Part shown: one piece after another, positions 1-6,943 of the stretch
Position numbering within the stretch: the stretch's first letter is position 1
Layout of the letters: each line of letters starts with the position of its first letter
Source of the DNA: Bacteroidota bacterium
GTDB taxonomy: Bacteria; Bacteroidota; Bacteroidia; Chitinophagales; Chitinophagaceae
Assembly: GCA_023411775.1 (NCBI GenBank)
Contig: JAEYOL010000265.1
Coordinates: forward strand, 1 to 9,502
Reading direction: 5' to 3'
DNA: 9,502 nt
Made by a program: the position numbers and the translations under genes
Notes under the pieces: model-generated
Told to the model about the DNA's origin: nothing
What the model saw: the letters and a program-made list of their open reading frames with translations, nothing else
Databases searched by the model: none

Positions 1-971
1 AGGTAGCCGGTGGTAAACTGTATTCAGACCTGGCGGGACGAGTGGCTTTGTTCCTGTTCTTATTGTTTTCAATTCCCGTTGGTGTTCACCACCAGTACAG
101 CGACCCGACGATCACACAGGGTGTAAAATTCTTTCATGGCCTGCTTACCTACGGTGTAGCGATACCAAGCTTTATTACAGCATTTACCATAGCCGCTTCG
201 CTCGAATACGCGGGTAAACAAAGAGGTTCCAAAGGCCTGCTGGGATGGATGAAAAAACTCCCCTGGTTTGATGATAGCCGTTACCTGTTCTCTTATTTTA
301 TCTGTGGATTGATCCTATTCATATTTGGCGGCGTAACCGGTATTATCAATTCTTCATATTCACTCAACGCTGTAGTGCATAATACAGCCTGGATGCCGGG
401 GCATTTTCATATGACGGTGGCAGGTCCGGTATTCCTGGGTATTGTTGGCATGAGCCTCTATCTCTATTCAGGAATGAGTGGCAAGAAGATCGTGATGCCG
501 AAATTGAATACCGTGATACCTTACCTGTGGACCATCGGTATGCTGATATTTTCCTTTGGTATGAGCTGGGGTGGATTGAGAGGAGAGCCAAGAAGAACTA
601 ACCTTGGTACTACTTATCTGAATCCCGATCATGAACTGTTTCGCACAGACTGGGTACCAACCACTCTGCTTGCACTATTAGGCGGTATCATCATGTTCAT
701 TGCGGGTATGTTGTTCATCATCATATTCTTTGCTACCATATTCAGTAAAAAGCAAGCAGAAGGTGCGTTGGAAATTCCGGTGAGTGAAGCCTATCACGAT
801 GAAAAGCGTGTGCCGATCTTCGACAGGTTCAAACCCTGGCTGGTGACCATGATCGTTATCCTGCTGATAGCATATATACCTGCATTGCTAAATGTAAAGG
901 ATAATAGCGGCCCCAAGGCGCCGAGATTTAGTATTGACAACCCGGTACCGGAGGTATCGGTAAAAAAATAA
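1..971 (+). CDS. Haem-copper (ba3-type, B-family) cytochrome oxidase subunit I, C-terminal part
   Basis: This is the catalytic subunit of a terminal oxidase that reduces O2 to water in the cytoplasmic membrane. The frame is open from base 3 with no start before it, so the gene begins outside the window and roughly the N-terminal 40% or more is missing; the GTG at 42 is internal. Visible landmarks are the CuB histidine pair in PVGVHHQY (His codons at 87-92) and the haem ligands in HNTAWMPGHFHM (His codons at 378-380, 402-404 and 408-410). Several hydrophobic membrane segments follow, and the tail is short and hydrophilic. The spacing and wording of these motifs fit B-family (ba3-like) oxidases better than the A-family aa3 enzymes or true cbb3 CcoN, although databases often label such proteins cbb3-type. 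A SCO chaperone and a cytochrome c follow at once on the same strand, as expected for an oxidase operon. Confidence 0.9.
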   Translation, partial: VAGGKLYSDLAGRVALFLFLLFSIPVGVHHQYSDPTITQGVKFFHGLLTYGVAIPSFITAFTIAASLEYAGKQRGSKGLLGWMKKLPWFDDSRYLFSYFICGLILFIFGGVTGIINSSYSLNAVVHNTAWMPGHFHMTVAGPVFLGIVGMSLYLYSGMSGKKIVMPKLNTVIPYLWTIGMLIFSFGMSWGGLRGEPRRTNLGTTYLNPDHELFRTDWVPTTLLALLGGIIMFIAGMLFIIIFFATIFSKKQAEGALEIPVSEAYHDEKRVPIFDRFKPWLVTMIVILLIAYIPALLNVKDNSGPKAPRFSIDNPVPEVSVKK

Positions 972-972
972 C

Positions 973-1590
973 ATGCAATCCGGGCGACCGATACGACTAT
1001 TTGTGATATTGGTTTTAGTAGTGCCATTTGTCGCCTGGCTTGCCGTCAGCTTCTTTGAGAAAAGAGTAGGTGAGCTCCCGGTGCTGGGAAAGGAAGATCA
1101 TCGGATAGAGGATTTTGAGCTGTTGAACCAGGATGGTTTGTTAAAAGGAACGGCGGGATGGAATGGTAAGATCGTAGTTGCGGATTTCTTTTTTACTCAT
1201 TGCCCTACGATCTGTCCGAAGATGACCATGAGCCTGAAAAAAGTTCGCAGCGCCTTTGAAAACGATACGAGTATCCTCATCAACTCTATTTCGATCGATC
1301 CGGAGCGGGATAGTTCATCCAGGTTAAAAAAGTATGCAGCCGACTTTGGCATCAATACAAAAAACTGGGAATTGCTGACAGGGGATAAAAAAGAGATCTA
1401 CCGGATGGCGCGTAACAGTTTTATGGTGGTGGCAACAGATGGTGATGGCGGACCGGATGATTTTATACATAGTGAGAGCCTGGTACTGATCGACCGGCGA
1501 AAGCGCATCAGGGGTTACTATGATGGCACCAATGAAACTGAAGTAAAACAATTGATCAGGGATATTAAAAAACTGAAAAATGAGAAATAA
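973..1590 (+). CDS. SCO1/SenC/PrrC family copper chaperone for cytochrome oxidase
   Basis: A 205-residue membrane-anchored thioredoxin-fold protein that would deliver copper to the oxidase, or reduce its CuA-site thiols, on the outer face of the cytoplasmic membrane. Residues 8-28 form an uncleaved N-terminal membrane anchor. The copper site is visible as CPTIC (C77 and C81) together with H166 in DFIHSESLVLID. The SIDPERD segment near residues 107-113 is also typical of the family. The length is normal for a bacterial SCO. The ATG lies 1 nt after the oxidase stop codon, and the gene's end overlaps the cytochrome c start by 11 nt, so the three genes are probably translationally coupled. Synonyms are SCO1, SenC and PrrC; the sequence does not decide whether copper insertion or thiol reduction dominates. 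Confidence 0.93.
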   Translation: MQSGRPIRLFVILVLVVPFVAWLAVSFFEKRVGELPVLGKEDHRIEDFELLNQDGLLKGTAGWNGKIVVADFFFTHCPTICPKMTMSLKKVRSAFENDTSILINSISIDPERDSSSRLKKYAADFGINTKNWELLTGDKKEIYRMARNSFMVVATDGDGGPDDFIHSESLVLIDRRKRIRGYYDGTNETEVKQLIRDIKKLKNEK

Positions 1591-2128
1591 AAAATTTTTT
1601 ACGGCTTTGATAGGATTATTAAGCCTTTCTGGCCTTGCTTTTGGCAACCCGCCGGTAGAGGAGGGTAAAGCTATATTTACAAGCCGGTGTGCCGCCTGTC
1701 ATAATGTAAATAAAACACTCACGGGTCCCGCACTCGCCGGCATCGATGAACGCCGTTCCATCGAATGGCTCACAAAGTTTATTATCTCATCTCAATCGCT
1801 TATTAAAAGTGGCGATAAGGATGCGGTGGAAGTATTTGAGAAATTCAACAAGGTGCCCATGCCCGATCATCCTGATCTGACCCAGGACCATATCAAAAGC
1901 ATCGTGGAGTATATCAAGTCAGAAGCAAAACCGGTAGAAGCGTCTGTTGCTCCTTTTGCAAAACCAACGCAACTTCAAACCCAGTATAGACCACTGACTA
2001 TACAGAAGGATTACGGGTTCTTTATTGCATACCTCGTAGCGGTGGGTATGCTTATTGCAACCCTGGTATTTGTCGTGCACACCAATAAGATGCGGAATGC
2101 AAAGTCTGGCGATAAAGTGACAGAATAA
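1580..2128 (+). CDS. Monohaem cytochrome c with C-terminal membrane anchor
   Basis: A 182-residue exported c-type cytochrome. Residues 1-22 look like a Sec signal peptide ending AFG. A single haem-binding CAACH motif covers residues 37-41, and M94 in KVPMPDHP is the likely axial ligand, so this is a class I cytochrome c fold. A proline- and glutamine-rich linker (about 117-143) leads to a single transmembrane helix at about 146-166 and a short charged tail. The protein should be tethered to the cytoplasmic membrane with its haem in the periplasm, well placed to pass electrons to the oxidase encoded just upstream. The start codon lies inside the end of the SCO gene (11-nt overlap). The donor role is inferred from gene order and is not proven by any motif. 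Confidence 0.9.
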   Translation: MRNKKFFTALIGLLSLSGLAFGNPPVEEGKAIFTSRCAACHNVNKTLTGPALAGIDERRSIEWLTKFIISSQSLIKSGDKDAVEVFEKFNKVPMPDHPDLTQDHIKSIVEYIKSEAKPVEASVAPFAKPTQLQTQYRPLTIQKDYGFFIAYLVAVGMLIATLVFVVHTNKMRNAKSGDKVTE

Positions 2129-2142
2129 TAAAGAGAGGTTAA

Positions 2143-2210
2143 TAAGATTTAGTGCTGTTCAATAACAAGGGGAGCTGCAAATTTTTGTATTGCAGCTCCC
2201 CTTAATCTTA
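2143..2210. terminator. Bidirectional hairpin terminator between convergent genes
   Basis: A perfect 14-bp inverted repeat (2167-2180 with 2190-2203, arm AAGGGGAGCTGCAA) encloses a 9-nt loop. A second pair of perfect 7-bp arms, TAAGATT at 2143-2149 and AATCTTA at 2204-2210, brackets it. The hairpin sits between two genes that point at each other, so it most likely ends both the oxidase operon and the leftward sulfur/DUF983 transcript. Neither side has a long U tract, so the exact mechanism is uncertain. Confidence 0.75.
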
Positions 2211-2262
2211 TCTGAAATGTCGCAACCGGCGACTACTATTTATTTTTCTGGCTTAACCCCCG

Positions 2263-2721
2263 TTACCAATTGTTCGATTGCTCCGCATTTAATCTCTCGG
2301 AAACATCCACAGGCTGGCTTTTCTGCCAGTTGATCTCGTATTTTACAAACCAGGATATCCAAAGACTTCTGCTGAGTCGCATTAACCACGGTTGCAAAGC
2401 AATCAGGAATATTGCATTAAACCCAAGCCAGTAAAAGAACCGGTTGTCCTCAGTCGACAAACCAATGATCACCCACCAGGCAACCAGTGTAGCAACACTT
2501 AAGGCTACTGTCAATACATAACTGACATAACTTGTACCATAGTAAAAGCCCACTTCTATTTCAGTGGGTTGGCCACACACGGGGCAGGTTTTGTTCATCT
2601 CCATATTCTGCTTCAGTTTCACACTCAATGGATTTTTAAACAGTTTCCCCTCCCGGCAGCGCGGACAACGGCAACTCAGTACACTGCCCAGGTAACTTCG
2701 CTTTGATATTTGCTCAGACAT
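2263..2721 (-). CDS. DUF983 family membrane protein with zinc-ribbon-like N-terminus
   Basis: A 152-residue protein of unknown function. The N-terminal half carries two cysteine clusters that probably bind zinc: CRCPRC (C17, C19, C22) and CPVC (C46, C49). A GFYYGTSYVSY stretch precedes two transmembrane helices at about 64-88 and 93-117. The tail is short and polar. This arrangement is characteristic of DUF983, which is widespread in Bacteroidetes and Proteobacteria and often lies near cytochrome oxidase genes, as it does here. The gene is 103 bp downstream of the DUF3365 stop on the same strand, so it could be the last gene of the sulfur operon or have its own promoter; a weak candidate lies at 2729-2760. 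No biochemical role can be assigned from sequence. Confidence 0.85.
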   Translation of the reverse strand: MSEQISKRSYLGSVLSCRCPRCREGKLFKNPLSVKLKQNMEMNKTCPVCGQPTEIEVGFYYGTSYVSYVLTVALSVATLVAWWVIIGLSTEDNRFFYWLGFNAIFLIALQPWLMRLSRSLWISWFVKYEINWQKSQPVDVSERLNAEQSNNW

Positions 2722-2728
2722 GATTTCG

Positions 2729-2760
2729 CAAAGGTTTCTTTTTTATTCTGTCTTTTCCAA
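2729..2760 (-). promoter_or_regulatory. Weak Bacteroidetes-type promoter candidate for the DUF983 gene
   Basis: On the minus strand a TTG (2758-2760) is followed after 21 bp by AACCTTTG (2729-2736), one mismatch from the -7 consensus TAnnTTTG. The predicted transcript would start almost at the ATG (2721), which weakens the call. Read-through from the DUF3365 gene is the alternative. Confidence 0.22.
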
Positions 2761-2824
2761 TAGTTTCTCTTTTATAAACAACCCCGGTACTGCATTTGTT
2801 TGATTAATAAGCCCTGGCAAAGTT

Positions 2825-3406
2825 TTAATTTTTGTTATAACTAAGATGCCATAAGCCGCGCAGGTCGCCTTCTTGATAATCAAATGCAAGATCCGAGGGA
2901 TATCGTTGCCTGATGGCATTCCAGACATCAGGACCTATCTGTTCAATTCTGCTGCCGTGGCAGTTCAAACACAACGACTGTATAAATATGGGTTTGAAAT
3001 AGTGGCGGTTCCCATTTTCATCAAGCTCAAACACCGGATCAACCGGCTTCCCGCTATCTTTCAAATCCTTGAAGGCAGCGAGTATGGATTGCTCTTTTTC
3101 ATCAGGTTTGTTGGCCGGATTACGATAGCGATCCGACACACGTTTGAGCCTTGTGCCAGGCATCATATAAGTAGCAGTTAGTGGGTACGCCGCTTCCCTG
3201 CAGAAATTGATAGCTCCTTCAAAATTGCCTTCTGCAATGGCTTTGGCCAGGCTGCTGCGCAACGTATCAAAGGTGATAGCAATAATGGAATCAGACTTTT
3301 TGTTCCAGGCCTCGGTTTCCCGGACCGATAATTTGGAAGAACCATCACCACAAGACAAAAGGCTGAGACAGATCACCACGATGACAAAAGTCAATAGTGC
3401 TTTCAT
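2825..3406 (-). CDS. DUF3365 (Tll0287-like) c-type haem lipoprotein
   Basis: A 193-residue exported haem protein. The ATG at 3406 was chosen because it opens directly into a lipoprotein signal peptide: a hydrophobic stretch at residues 4-18 and lipobox LLSC with lipidated C19. The longer frame reaching 3493 would put a 29-residue hydrophilic leader in front of this signal. Family features are FCREAAYP near residues 69-76, the YRNPANKPDE segment, and a C-terminal CLNCH haem attachment motif at 146-150, followed by a GPDVWNAIRQRYP...DLRGLWHLSY segment. DUF3365 domains are haem-bearing, PAS-like sensory or redox modules known as parts of larger sensors and as small free proteins. Here it closes a run of sulfur genes, 55 bp after the second YeeE gene, suggesting a periplasmic redox or sensing job in sulfur metabolism. 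That job is inferred. Confidence 0.85.
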   Translation of the reverse strand: MKALLTFVIVVICLSLLSCGDGSSKLSVRETEAWNKKSDSIIAITFDTLRSSLAKAIAEGNFEGAINFCREAAYPLTATYMMPGTRLKRVSDRYRNPANKPDEKEQSILAAFKDLKDSGKPVDPVFELDENGNRHYFKPIFIQSLCLNCHGSRIEQIGPDVWNAIRQRYPSDLAFDYQEGDLRGLWHLSYNKN

Positions 3407-3461
3407 ACTTTTGATTTTAATTGTTCCAATTATAACCAGGAGAAGTTGCACCCCGGCATGC

Positions 3462-3995
3462 CTAATGGGGGAGCCGGCTTCTCCATTTACCATATACCCA
3501 GGTGCCTGCGATGGCGCTTAGCAAGGTGACTATGATAACAGTAGCTCCTGTTCCAACCTGTGCGAACAAAGGTCCGGGACAAGCCCCGGTCAGCGCCCAG
3601 CCGAAACCAAAGATCAACCCACCATAGATATTTCCCTTATTGAGTTTTTTGGATACAAATTCGATCGGCTCACCATAAATCGTTTTGATCTTGAATTTTT
3701 TGATCAGCCACACAGAGATTATCCCTACCACCACGGCCGAGCCGATTACACCATACATATGAAAACTCTGGAACCTGAACATCTCCTGGATGCGAAACCA
3801 GGAAATAACTTCAGCCTTGACCAGCAGGATGCCGAACAAAATACCAGCTACAAGATATTTCAAATTGTACCATACCGGGTGTTTTAGTTCCGATTCATTC
3901 ACACAGATCGTGTCCAGTGACCTTACTTCAAAATCGGTATTGGTAACTAAGAATTCATGGTGTTTTGCTTCTTGTATATTTTCCTGTTGGTTCAT
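3462..3995 (-). CDS. YeeE/YedE-type sulfur transporter, second half-subunit (DUF6691-like)
   Basis: A 177-residue membrane protein with about four helices beginning near residue 45. The core contains WFRIQEMFRFQSFHMYG and, in the C-terminal part, GFGWALTGACPGPLFAQ, where C139 sits in the GACPGP signature of the sulfur-transport family (PF04143). Full-length relatives such as TsuA/YeeE (about 330 residues) use conserved cysteines to relay thiosulfate across the membrane; this protein is about half that size and would pair with the upstream half-subunit. A hydrophilic N-terminal extension of about 40 residues containing C31 precedes the first helix and is probably cytosolic or regulatory. The start codon is 1 nt after the stop of the preceding gene, indicating coupled translation. 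Substrate and direction (thiosulfate, sulfide or other sulfane sulfur) are not determined. Confidence 0.85.
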   Translation of the reverse strand: MNQQENIQEAKHHEFLVTNTDFEVRSLDTICVNESELKHPVWYNLKYLVAGILFGILLVKAEVISWFRIQEMFRFQSFHMYGVIGSAVVVGIISVWLIKKFKIKTIYGEPIEFVSKKLNKGNIYGGLIFGFGWALTGACPGPLFAQVGTGATVIIVTLLSAIAGTWVYGKWRSRLPH

Positions 3996-3996
3996 A

Positions 3997-4560
3997 TCAG
4001 AGATTTAAGATCAAGGGAAGAATAAAATTGGCCATAATAATTCCGCCAGCCATAAAACACATGGTAGCGATGAGTGAAGGCAACTGCAGATTGGATAATC
4101 CCATGATGGAATGTCCCGATGTGCATCCGCCGGCATAACGGGTGCCAAAGCCGACCAGGAAGCCTCCAACGATCATCAGGATAAAACCCCTTGCAGTAAA
4201 GAGACTATTCCAGTTAAAAAGATCAGTTGGTACCAGCCCTTTATAATCTGATATACCATACTGATTCAGTTCGGTGACAAGCGCGGGGCTTACGTTCACG
4301 GGATCGGGATTTTGTAAGAACATCGCTACTACGATCCCACCCAGTAATATACCTGCAACAAAAAACAGGTTCCATACTTCTTTTTTCCAGTCGTATTGGA
4401 AAAAGGGAATTTTCGAAGGTATGCACGCCGCGCAAATATGCCGCAACGAGGAAGAGATACCAAATGACTTGTTCCCGGCAATCAGTAAAGCAGGTACCAT
4501 CAGCCCGATCAAAGGCCCCGACACATACCAGGGCCAGGGCTGTTTCAAAAATTCAAGCAT
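3997..4560 (-). CDS. YeeE/YedE-type sulfur transporter, first half-subunit
   Basis: A 187-residue integral membrane protein with about four or five helices. The key signature is GTRYAGGCTSGHSIMGLS near residues 139-156, with C146 matching the conserved cysteine of PF04143 sulfur transporters. A further pair, C43 and C46 in HICAACIPSK, lies after the first membrane segment and is a plausible second thiol site. The protein is half the size of TsuA/YeeE and is followed after 1 nt by a complementary half-transporter, so the two probably form one functional unit. It starts 10 nt downstream of the persulfide dioxygenase fusion. This three-gene linkage is a recurring sulfur-handling arrangement in Bacteroidetes (known context) and supports a role in uptake or removal of a sulfur species. 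Confidence 0.88.
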   Translation of the reverse strand: MLEFLKQPWPWYVSGPLIGLMVPALLIAGNKSFGISSSLRHICAACIPSKIPFFQYDWKKEVWNLFFVAGILLGGIVVAMFLQNPDPVNVSPALVTELNQYGISDYKGLVPTDLFNWNSLFTARGFILMIVGGFLVGFGTRYAGGCTSGHSIMGLSNLQLPSLIATMCFMAGGIIMANFILPLILNL

Positions 4561-4570
4561 TCTTATGTTT

Positions 4571-5989
4571 TTAGAGTAATGTTGTTGGACAAACGTATTC
4601 TGTCATCTCAAATTTTCCGCTTTCCTTCAGCGACTTGAATCCGCCTTTTACATCGATGAGCTTATCATAACCACGGGCTCTTAGTATAGAGTTGAATACC
4701 ATCGAACGATAACCGCCTGCGCAATGCACGAAGTAGGTTTTGTTTTTGTCAACCTGCAACATGCTTTCATTTATAAAATCAAGCGGCGTATTTTCAGAAT
4801 TGATTATATGTTCGCTGTCGTATTCGCTTTTTTTCCTGACATCAAGAATGTTCACGTCTTCTTTCTCCATGATCTCCGCCAGCTCTGCAGCATCGATGGA
4901 TTTGATCTGGTCTGTTTCCTTTCCTGCCTTCTTCCAGGCTTCAAATCCTCCTTTCAGATAACCGATTGTATAATCGTAACCAACGCGTGCCAATCGGGTG
5001 ATCACTTCTTCCTCACGTCCATTTTCTGTGACCAGCAATATCTCTTGCTTAATATCCGGAATCAGCGTACCTACCCACGGAGCAAAACTCCCATCGATAC
5101 CGATATTGATCGAATTGGGAACAAACCCTTTTGCAAATTCCTGTGGATCCCTGGTGTCGAGGATCAGGGCACCGGTGTCATTCGCCGCCGCTTCAAAAGC
5201 TTCAGGACTCAATGCCTGTTGTCCACGCTCTAATACTTTATCAATACTCTCATAACCTTTGATATTTAACATCACATTCAATGGAAAATAAGCCGGGGGT
5301 GCCACCAGTCCCGTAGTGACTTCCTTGATAAATTCATCCCTGGTCATATCGGGTCTGAGTGCATAGTTTGTTAGTTTCTGGTGACCGAGGGTATCTGTGG
5401 TTTCCTTACTCATATTCTTACCACAGGCACTACCAGCACCATGCGCAGGGTAAACGATAATATCATCGGGCAAAGTCATGATCTTGTTGCGAAGTGAATC
5501 ATATAGATATCCCGCCAGCTTATCCTGCGTAAGGTCACTGGCCACTTTTTGGGCCAGGTCGGGACGGCCTACATCACCGATAAATAAAGTGTCACCGGAA
5601 AAAAGACCCACTTCCTTGCCATTTTCATCTTTAAGCAGGTAGCAGGTACTTTCCATGGTATGTCCCGGTGTATGCAGGGCCACCAGGGTGATATCACCCA
5701 CTTTGAACTCCTCTCCATCCTTTGCAATATGGGCTTCAAAAGCAGGCGCTGCATTGGGGCCATACACGATAGTGGCGCCGGTCTTTTTGGCCAGGTCGAG
5801 GTGGCCACTTACAAAGTCGGCGTGAAAGTGTGTTTCAAAAACATATTTGATCGTTGCATTGTTGCGGGAAGCTTTTTGAATATATGGTTCCACTTCGCGC
5901 AAGGGGTCAATCACAACGGCTTCGCCTTTGCTTTCAATATAATAAGCGCCCTGTGCGAGGCAACCAGTATAGATCTGTTCAACTTTCAT
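4571..5989 (-). CDS. Persulfide dioxygenase (MBL fold) fused to pseudo-rhodanese and rhodanese domains, CstB-like
   Basis: A 472-residue cytosolic enzyme with three domains. Residues 1 to about 240 form an ETHE1-type metallo-beta-lactamase fold, with metal and active-site residues H54, H56 and D58 (THFHADF), H110, D133 and H183, plus C189 in HGAGSACGK. A first rhodanese-like domain (about 257-356) has lost its catalytic cysteine: the loop reads VTENGREEE, with T321 where Cys is expected. A second rhodanese domain (about 362-472) keeps C423 in the loop HCAGGYRS. This MBL, pseudo-rhodanese, rhodanese order is that of Staphylococcus aureus CstB, a non-haem iron persulfide dioxygenase/sulfurtransferase that converts persulfides to sulfite and thiosulfate. 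It heads an operon with the two transporter halves and is preceded by a well-formed promoter and operator at 6012-6056. No Shine-Dalgarno is seen, as is usual in this phylum. Confidence 0.92.
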   Translation of the reverse strand: MKVEQIYTGCLAQGAYYIESKGEAVVIDPLREVEPYIQKASRNNATIKYVFETHFHADFVSGHLDLAKKTGATIVYGPNAAPAFEAHIAKDGEEFKVGDITLVALHTPGHTMESTCYLLKDENGKEVGLFSGDTLFIGDVGRPDLAQKVASDLTQDKLAGYLYDSLRNKIMTLPDDIIVYPAHGAGSACGKNMSKETTDTLGHQKLTNYALRPDMTRDEFIKEVTTGLVAPPAYFPLNVMLNIKGYESIDKVLERGQQALSPEAFEAAANDTGALILDTRDPQEFAKGFVPNSINIGIDGSFAPWVGTLIPDIKQEILLVTENGREEEVITRLARVGYDYTIGYLKGGFEAWKKAGKETDQIKSIDAAELAEIMEKEDVNILDVRKKSEYDSEHIINSENTPLDFINESMLQVDKNKTYFVHCAGGYRSMVFNSILRARGYDKLIDVKGGFKSLKESGKFEMTEYVCPTTLL

Positions 5990-6011
5990 AATAGTGTTTT
6001 TTGTGTTACTG

Positions 6012-6019
6012 CAAATTTA
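6012..6019 (-). promoter_or_regulatory. -7 promoter box of the persulfide dioxygenase operon
   Basis: On the minus strand the box reads TAAATTTG, a full match to the Bacteroidetes -7 consensus TAnnTTTG. It lies 22 nt before the ATG at 5989. There is no good -33 TTTG upstream; a CRP-like operator takes that place 21 bp away, which suggests an activator-dependent promoter. Confidence 0.7.
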
Positions 6020-6040
6020 GGTATCCTGAACAGTGCTTAT

Positions 6041-6056
6041 TGTGACTTAGGTCACC
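6041..6056 (-). promoter_or_regulatory. CRP/FNR-type operator upstream of the persulfide dioxygenase operon
   Basis: An inverted repeat read on the minus strand as GGTGACCTAAGTCACA, with perfect arms GTGAC/GTCAC around a 4-nt centre. It resembles the CRP site TGTGA-N6-TCACA. Its centre lies about 42 bp upstream of the start site predicted from the -7 box at 6012-6019, the class II activator position. A sister site with the same spacing lies before the TauE/SafE gene, and the likely binding protein is the Crp/Fnr regulator encoded at 6966-7583. Confidence 0.7.
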
Positions 6057-6093
6057 CTGCCGGTATATTGCCATAAGGTTGGACGCCGCAGGT

Positions 6094-6903
6094 TTATCGC
6101 CCGGGAAAAAACAATTCTTTGACAATAATATAGATGCCCATCACCAATACAAACCAGCCAAAACCTTTTTTTAACGAGGCGCCTGGTATCTTATCTGCCA
6201 GCCTGCTGCCGATAAAGATGCCCGAAATGGCCAGTATCGTAAATAGCAGCAGGATAGTCCAGTTGTATTCAAACTGCTTAAGGCTGAAAAGAAAGCCGAA
6301 GAGCGAATTGATCGCGACCAGGAGCAACGAGGTACCCACCGCGATTTTCATAGGCAGCCTTAGAAAAAGGACCAGCGACGGTATGATCAGGAATCCACCT
6401 CCTGCACCCAGCAGACCGGTGACAAGACCGATCCCCAAGCCGAGCAGGATGAGAGGAAGTGCTTTATTCTGGCGCTCACCTGCCATCGGAACTGTTACCC
6501 TGTTGTCATTACGGTTGACGATCATGCTGATGGAAGCCCCCAGCATCAGTACCGCAAAAAGGATCATCAGAAATATATCGGTGGTGACAGTAAAATCGCC
6601 AATGGCAAAGAGTTGATCGGGCAAGGCAGGTAAAATATAATGGCGGGTGATGAAGATGGAAAAAATGGATGGGATCCCAAACTCAGTGACGGCTTTGAAA
6701 TCGACCTGTTTTTTTGAATAGGCCCTCAGTCCCCCCACGAGGCTGGTAGTGCCCACAATAAAAAGCGAACTGGTGGTGGCCAGCAATGGGTTGATATGCA
6801 TTAAATAAACCAGTACAGGTACCGTCAGGATCGATCCGCCGCTACCGATCAGGCCCAATGATACACCGATCAAAATGGATGCGAGATAGCCCAGTATTTC
6901 CAT
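6094..6903 (-). CDS. TauE/SafE family sulfite/anion exporter
   Basis: A 269-residue membrane protein with about eight helices in two related halves. Each half contains the glycine-rich family signature: GLIGSGGS at residues 17-24 and GLLGAGGG at 163-170, each followed by a hydrophobic I/L-P-x-L/V segment. TauE/SafE proteins (DUF81, PF01925) export sulfite, sulfoacetate or other sulfonates, and some homologues move other organic anions. The ATG at 6903 is preferred over an upstream TTG at 6951, because that codon falls inside the operator and upstream of the predicted -7 box. The gene lies between the Crp/Fnr regulator and the persulfide dioxygenase operon, so exporting the sulfite made by the dioxygenase is an attractive role. 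The 104-bp gap to the next gene contains a separate promoter, so the two may be independent but co-regulated units. Confidence 0.9.
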   Translation of the reverse strand: MEILGYLASILIGVSLGLIGSGGSILTVPVLVYLMHINPLLATTSSLFIVGTTSLVGGLRAYSKKQVDFKAVTEFGIPSIFSIFITRHYILPALPDQLFAIGDFTVTTDIFLMILFAVLMLGASISMIVNRNDNRVTVPMAGERQNKALPLILLGLGIGLVTGLLGAGGGFLIIPSLVLFLRLPMKIAVGTSLLLVAINSLFGFLFSLKQFEYNWTILLLFTILAISGIFIGSRLADKIPGASLKKGFGWFVLVMGIYIIVKELFFPGR

Positions 6904-6914
6904 GTAATTTTTTA

Positions 6915-6922
6915 CAAGATTA
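6915..6922 (-). promoter_or_regulatory. -7 promoter box of the TauE/SafE gene
   Basis: The minus strand reads TAATCTTG, one mismatch from TAnnTTTG. It lies 11 nt before the ATG at 6903, so the transcript would have a very short leader. The main support is that its 21-bp distance from the operator at 6944-6959 is the same as at the dioxygenase promoter. Confidence 0.55.
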
Positions 6923-6943
6923 TGAAAAGGCTCAGTTTCCGCC

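Noticed and set aside
2773..2803. AAACAA/TTGTTT pair as a terminator after the DUF3365 gene
   Set aside because: Only 6 weak A-T-rich pairs around a long loop, with no T tract; not enough to call a hairpin.
3407..3493. Longer start for the DUF3365 protein adding 29 residues
   Set aside because: It would bury a clear lipoprotein signal peptide and overlap the preceding transporter gene.
4724..5255. Long plus-strand frames opposite the persulfide dioxygenase gene, and similar antisense frames opposite the other minus-strand genes
   Set aside because: They are shadows of well supported genes, with no domain signature and no promoter.
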